A stretch of DNA of 64,000 nucleotides, taken from Zygnema cylindricum. Lineage: Eukaryota > Streptophyta > Zygnematophyceae > Zygnematales > Zygnemataceae. Under the pieces are notes generated by a model that was given only the letters and a program-made list of their open reading frames with translations, did no database searches and was not told the origin of the DNA. Positions 58,157 to 64,000 of this stretch are shown in pieces (the first letter of the stretch is position 1; each line of letters starts with the position of its first letter). Location: positions 1 to 64,000 of the forward strand of contig JBBHKE010000187.1 of assembly GCA_037447655.1 (NCBI GenBank), given 5' to 3'. The translations under genes and the position numbers were made by a program.

Positions 58157-60576
58157 TATTAAGAATTTATCGGCAAGGTTTTGGAGGCGAGGAGACTTTA
58201 CGGATATCTTTTTTGGTTATTGCAATGTTAGTTGGGAGTTTGGAATTGTAGGAAGAAAGAAGAAGAGGTCAAGGGTGTGGGTAGCTAGTGGAAGTCGTCC
58301 ATTCAGTTTGGAACGTGCAGGAATTGAAGACAGATTTAAATTAGTTTTTCGTCATCTTGTACATTTCTTCTACTGTTGGGAAGCTTTGGTTCTTCCCTCG
58401 TCTATGGTTATTTCTTTCTTTTTTCGTGGCTGCGATTGCAAGCAGCTGGTTGTTCCCCGTCAACCAGAGTCCTAGAAAGTGGTTCAATGCTATTATCCGG
58501 TGGTTCAATACAAATGTTATTACACCCGTGTAATACTTGTACAATGTGGTGTGCAAAAATATCACACCTTAGTCGCTGTCAACTTGCATCTTTCAACTAC
58601 GGTTGGTGTGTCGACATCAGCTTGGAGGTTTTCTCAACGCCACGGCTGATCGACTTGCTACCCTCGTGTCAAAAAAACAGACACTTAAGTTTGTTGTAAA
58701 TTTAAGATACCAGCCGGCTACTACACTTTTTGGGTGGAGTAAATAACATCCATTCACGTCATTAAGATGCATGGTTCAGATGTACTGAATACTTCAAACC
58801 TCCTTGACAATGAAATCAAGCTCAAAGGTGGAAAGCAGTCGCCTTTTAATTTAGACTCCGATTCTGTTGGTGTGCTATTACAAGTTTTGCAACGTTAAAT
58901 TACGCATTAGCCAAAGAAACCATTAAACGTACTTCACAATTAAAGTGTGTTTAATGAGTGAAATTGAAACCTCATTTTCAGGACTATGCCTCCAACTACC
59001 TGTTTAGCCAAGTTTTAAAGTAATATTTGTTTTTGACAATTTTTTGGATATGCAACTCGAGCCCTACTGTGGGCTTAACATGCATGCAATGATGGATAAA
59101 ATATTTGCCTCTGTTCCATCAATGTCAATGTCAAGGACTGCAGCTGGAATCATTTTTAGTATGATAAGTTGCTTTGGGTGAAATCTGTGGGTTATGTAAA
59201 CCTTTTGTTTTTGGGTCTCTCTTCGTCGTACCATAGGATTGGATATGACAATTTGTACTGAGGGCCATCTCGAAGAATGGTATTCGGGCAGTTTGTTGTT
59301 TGAACACAATGTGTTGCATAGTACTTGCTCAATACTTTTTCAGTACACCGTTTCAGTACCCATCTTCATGAATTGTTATTTACATCTTTTGAAATTAAAA
59401 TAATAAAGGCAGTAAAAACAAAATGTTGTGCTAAAGTGAGACGTCTGGCAGCTTTATCTGAACATGCTGTTTCAAAAACTAAAAAGTTTGTGGGATTGAA
59501 AGTTTTCTGAAAACTGTGGCTTGGAGCATTGCAGACTCTCCCTTTCCAATTTCTCTTACCTCTCTGGAATAATCGCTTGTAGCACTGATAGCTTCAACCT
59601 CAAAAATGTGGTAGGCAGTGCAAAAATATGGCAATACAAGTATAATGGCGACAGGTTCATTTACAAAATCGAGTTTGTAAAAGTCTTAACGAAGGAAAGC
59701 CCCCTGCTCCAGTTTTTTGCAGTTAAACGTCCCTGGCTGCTTTTTTCATTATGGTTCTTTACACATTTTACTTCCGCCATCACAATAAAGCGGATCAAAA
59801 AAGAAGTCCCTCACGTTTCGCTATGTCTATTTCACCTGAGAGCTACACAAATGATAAACTAGTCGTTGTAAACTGTAACAGTTACCTAATAGTAGTTTTG
59901 TGAAAATTGTGCACATCGAATTTGTATGTGCTTAACGGAATAAATGTGTGCTGATGCCACTCAGAGACGGTTATTTTCTAAACTAGATGTTCACACATTC
60001 TAGTACTGCCGAAATATACATGCTAATTGAGCACCCACGAGCTGATGTTACAAAAGACAGGGATCGGTAGAATGCTCCATGTAACCCAATGCAAGAAGAG
60101 TTTCTATATACGTTGAACGACTCACTTGCTACTGTAATCCCTTAGCAACGATAGGAGAAAAAAAGTAAGGTTGTTCATCTTCCATACTAGAACATTTAAA
60201 TTCATGGAAGAACTGCCAAAACTCGAGCCATTTCTGTGGTCAACTATAGTTTTCCAATATCATCGCTGAGACAACACTCTCTCCACAAAGAATGACCAAC
60301 CATCTTTAAAACGCACACAACACAAGCGTAAGCATGACTGTAGAGCTTTGCTTCATGAGGTGATTTTACATTTTCTCAAGGCTGAATCAACATTTAAAAT
60401 TACACCGGTAAACATCATGAGAAGTTACGCAACCTTGATAAGCCATAAATACTACTTCCGTAGTACAAAAATATCCGATTAAAACTCTGGGCATGTGTAA
60501 CTTGAAAGGTTAAGCAATGGCAAACCATATTCTTAAAACTAAAAAAAAAATTATCTTTCAAAAACGATGAAGGCAA
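58157..60576. other. 3' flank and intergenic between convergent genes
   Basis: No conserved coding block was recognised on either strand. It must contain the 3' untranslated regions of the palmitoyltransferase and UroS genes. Open frames here (for example 59521-59862) look incidental. Confidence 0.55.
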
Positions 60577-63500
60577 TCATTTGGATGACGAGACAACGCT
60601 TGTTTCCGCTTCTAGAGCTTCCATAATGCTTTCAACCCACCTGCAAAATCTCACAAACAGGGCACAAGAATGGAAGGAAAAGATATTAGAATAAAACAAA
60701 TAAAAAAAAATCCTTACTTCAGATCTCAACCAGCATGCTGAGTCGCTGTGTGTTGAGCTGAGAGGTTCTCTCAGCTTGTTCCTGTCCGATAAATTTTGGT
60801 TTCAGAGTGGATGACTAAGTTTTGAGATGATAAAGACAGTTTCTATCAGTCATCAAATAGATGCTGTGATATTGTGGAATTTGTAACATAGATCTTTTGC
60901 GGTTCACTTTTCCAAAAACTTGCTTTAGCTTCCGAAAGGACAAAAGGTTTTCACGATGATGACGATGATGGAGACCAACAAACACCAGCTCCTCATAATA
61001 GTCTTACTCAACATTTGTTAAACATCGGGCATTGACAATGATGGTTTTGAAGAAAGACTCACCCTTCAACTCCCGGGCTGTCGGGATAGAAAATTTTTGT
61101 CAGACCAACTTTTCGGGCAGCTTCTGCTGAGGTACTTCCTATGCATGCTGCTGCGCCATTCCATTTACTTTTTTTTGCCACAAGTTCGACCCAAGCTCTG
61201 TCAAATAAAAAATATTCATCCAAGGGACACCTTGAGAAACCGGAAAATGGCCGATGTGGAACCACGAAAATCGTATACCACTTTGCTAGAATATGTGTGG
61301 ATTTGTGGAAATGTAAACTGTCATGATACCATGATACTGTAACTGGTGATGTGGTAATCTTACCTCACAGCCGATGGTGACGCGAAAGTAACTACAGGAA
61401 TAGTGGCAGCAGTTTCCATGAGCTCAACGTCCACAGATTCCACCGTCTCCTGTTTTGTTAAACAGAATCATTAAAACTGAGCAAAGAAACAGTGGAAAAA
61501 CACAATTTATGTACATGGACTGTTCCACATTACATAATGATCACATAAGAGTATTACAACTCTGTCGTTTGATTAAGTCGTCGAATTTGTTGATTACTTT
61601 CCATGTGAAATTGACGTACAACCATTTCAGAACTACACTTACTGTTGAATAGGTACTGATGCGAGTCACAAAAAAACCTCTTTCTTGGAGGCCCGTCTCT
61701 GATCCCCCAGACCCCAAAGACCCAAGTTTGTTTCTTTTTCAGCAAAACATTCTCTATTACAACGGTTTTGAAGACTATTAACTATCTTGATTCGCCATTG
61801 TAATCTGTTCAAAGAAATTTGGAGGTTAATGCTCAACAGGAAATATACATATAATACATTTTCTGCTTAAAATGGTAGATTTTGCCTGGATATTTACCTA
61901 AACATACAAACAAGACCAATCCAAAGCCATGTCATCTACATGGCTTCACTACAGACTTGCATTTGCTTGCACTTAAGGGAAGATCCACTCAAGTTACCAT
62001 TCAATAAACTCAGATAAAAAATCTACAGTTCCACCATGATACTACTGCGAGTAAATTGTCCTAAAGTAAAGACATGAATCCATGGTTCGATAAACCTAGC
62101 AGTACTTATTGATTGGTTCAAATGACAATCATCCCATGAATACAGATAGGTATGATATGTGGACAATTACTGATAGGTGGGATGTACCTTAAATGTACTA
62201 GTATGGGTGCCCAACGGATAAGAAACCACAGGTAAGGACCATAGAACAAAGAGTACATACTGTACGAACTCGATTTTACAGCGTATTCAAGTAAGCACAG
62301 TACGAAGTACATACTTTAGTTTGGTCGAGATACCAAAATTGGCACGATAGAATTCACCAACTGAATTCTTGTCATCATGGCTCATAGCCCACAAGAAATT
62401 CACCAGAAATTTAAGATTTTTTTCAATTTTTGAGAGGCGCTGACCATTTCTTCAACCTAAACGGACGTCGCAGAGAATCTGTAAATCGGCCCTAAAATCT
62501 ATAAATTGCGTGAATGGCAGTGCCGTGTTGGCCCGAGTTTTCTAGTACATCCGCATGATGAAGAATGAACTATACGTACTTAAGTCATTAGTTCGTACTA
62601 TGTACAGACCTGTCGTACTTTAGTTCTATCGTAAGTACAATTAAACCCCTTTTGCACGTTTCAAAAAATGAAGAACGTCCAAATTGAACATCATTTGGGT
62701 GAAACTTCTATGTGCGGCAATATATATACAACTCTCTCCTTGGACAGGAGTATCCATCATTGTGGACTAACATGGTTACCAACATCCAAATCCTGGAAAA
62801 AAACAAAAAAAAACCTTTCTATGAACCCGTAAATCGTACATTTAGTTGTTCACAACCTATGACCGATATATCAAATCATCCTTTCCTGGGAGCCCCTAAC
62901 AAACCACATTGTTTTACAACAAAATGCCCGCATGCATCTCAACCAGTAAGTCGATTCAATTCAGAATTACAACGGTCCAGAATAGTTTACAAAGCGCAGA
63001 GATATACCCAAATCACTGCCTGCTTTAGCTGATGCCGGATAAAGAACCTTCTTGGAAGCTCCCTCCATATGAGGGATCTCCGAAGACAACACCTTTGCCG
63101 TAGCTATCCACAGAAACCCAATTTTCTGTTTAGCTTAAAAACAACATTACACTTTTCTGTTTAATTATTTCATCACAGTTTCAACACAAAAAGCTGACAT
63201 GAACTCAACGTTAGAAACACCTTTCACCTGGTCTGTGGATAATGTATTCAAGTAATGTATGTATAATCGTTTGCGAGGCAGCATACATCCGTTATTAATA
63301 TGCATTCAATTTTGTAGTTAAGTGTATAAATGTATTTGTACATTTGTTTAGACGGCACATTTACTATGAAAACTAACAGGGAATGCAAACATCAAAGACA
63401 ATGAAGCTGACAAGACGAACCTGTTCACATGGTGTAATTTAGCTGTTTTTACATGTGCAAGTAGTACATATGTGTTTAAGTGTGCGTGCATACACAGGTA

Positions 63501-63816
63501 TTTAATATGCATGTGCTTATGTTTACATGTGAATCTACATACATTTGTTTTTAAGTACAAACAACGAACATGGCACACTCACTATGACTTTCAACAGAAT
63601 CCAGGTTTAAACAATTTTACACATATGGCACATTGTTCTGTTTTTTTTTCTGGGGATCAGGGGCCGAGGGTGGGATGGTTATTTGGACACCTCCGGAAGA
63701 TTACCTTTGGAGGGTGTGAATGCAATCTCTATTTCTTTTGGGCAGCCCTCAAACATTTGCCCCGTACCCGAGCCTACAACAGCCAATCGTACGCCAGGAT
63801 TGCCTGCCTCTCTGCC
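60577..63816 (-). CDS. Uroporphyrinogen-III synthase, 3' part of gene
   Basis: Minus-strand exons are 63816(approx.)-63705, 63105-63008, 61698-61643, 61449-61364, 61197-61063 and 60640-60577 (stop TGA); the 5' part lies beyond the right edge. Conserved blocks in order are GVRLAVVGSGTGQMFEG, FTPSK|ATAKVLSSEIP, VLYPASAKAGSDLETGLQER, FVTRISTYST, TFASPSAVRAWVELVA, AACIGSTSAEAARKVGL, YPDSPGVEGWVESIMEAL. UroS (HemD) closes and inverts the D ring of hydroxymethylbilane to make uroporphyrinogen III on the path to heme and chlorophyll, in plants in the plastid. All junctions agree in phase except inside exon 63105-63008, where SSEIPHMEG and VLYPASAKAG lie in frames two bases apart. The left edge of the 63705 exon is uncertain (63812-63853). 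Confidence 0.88.
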
Positions 63817-64000
63817 CTCCAAAAAACACAGAAGTACAAACATAAACAAAAAGCTGCTTCACTAAAATGATATGTGCTAGTGACAAAGTAACCACAAAGT
63901 AGTTCAACTATACTAGTGTGAGCACATAGTCAAGAACCCACCCTAAATTTGATATAGACACCCCCCCTGACAAGTGGGATCCACAGTAACTCATGCGAAA

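Overview
The window is nuclear DNA of a green plant-lineage eukaryote, most likely a streptophyte (charophyte-type alga or early land plant). Its four host genes are split by GT-AG introns, and their closest remembered relatives are plant proteins. The ankyrin-DHHC palmitoyltransferase ends in the PLGLGLGL tail of plant TIP1-type enzymes. The species cannot be named from the sequence. Most of the window is AT-rich, decayed transposable-element DNA; the genes lie in the right half.

Layout. 1-3.7 kb: 3' half of a dead Ty1/Copia retrotransposon. 3.7-11.3 kb: a nearly whole but dead Ty3/Gypsy element with a truncated 5' LTR, an initiator-Met-type primer binding site, gag, PR, RT, RNase H, integrase and a 3' LTR. 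11.3-15.6 kb: a dispersed repeat, CT-rich DNA, a ~31-bp minisatellite and an (AT)n tract. 15.6-19.4 kb and 20.4-27.7 kb: two different Gypsy-like elements, each with a C5-cytosine DNA methyltransferase (DNMT) domain directly after the protease; in the second the DNMT is followed by reverse transcriptase. Two SINE-like insertions break that RT. 28-34 kb: a tandem array of four TA-flanked inverted-repeat elements, two of which contain a nested hAT-like element with an intact 8-bp target duplication.

Host genes. TRM112 (34749-36207, +, 3 exons, 122 aa) is the activator subunit of RNA and protein methyltransferases. A DCN1-like cullin-neddylation E3 (41376-38129, -, 10 exons, 255 aa) converges on it. 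A TIP1-type ankyrin-DHHC S-acyltransferase (49424-58156, +, 13 exons, 654 aa) converges on the 3' part of uroporphyrinogen-III synthase (-, 5' end beyond the right edge). The UroS reading frame has an apparent 2-nt frameshift in a conserved exon. Every exon chain was built by matching family conservation and then checking splice-site phase.

Most notable are the two retroelements with their own cytosine methyltransferases. DNMT-bearing Gypsy elements have been reported from charophytes (Klebsormidium), which fits the streptophyte reading. Here two diverged DNMT lineages share the same gag-PR-DNMT order within 12 kb. Both are inactivated, largely by stop codons that look like C-to-T (or G-to-A) changes.
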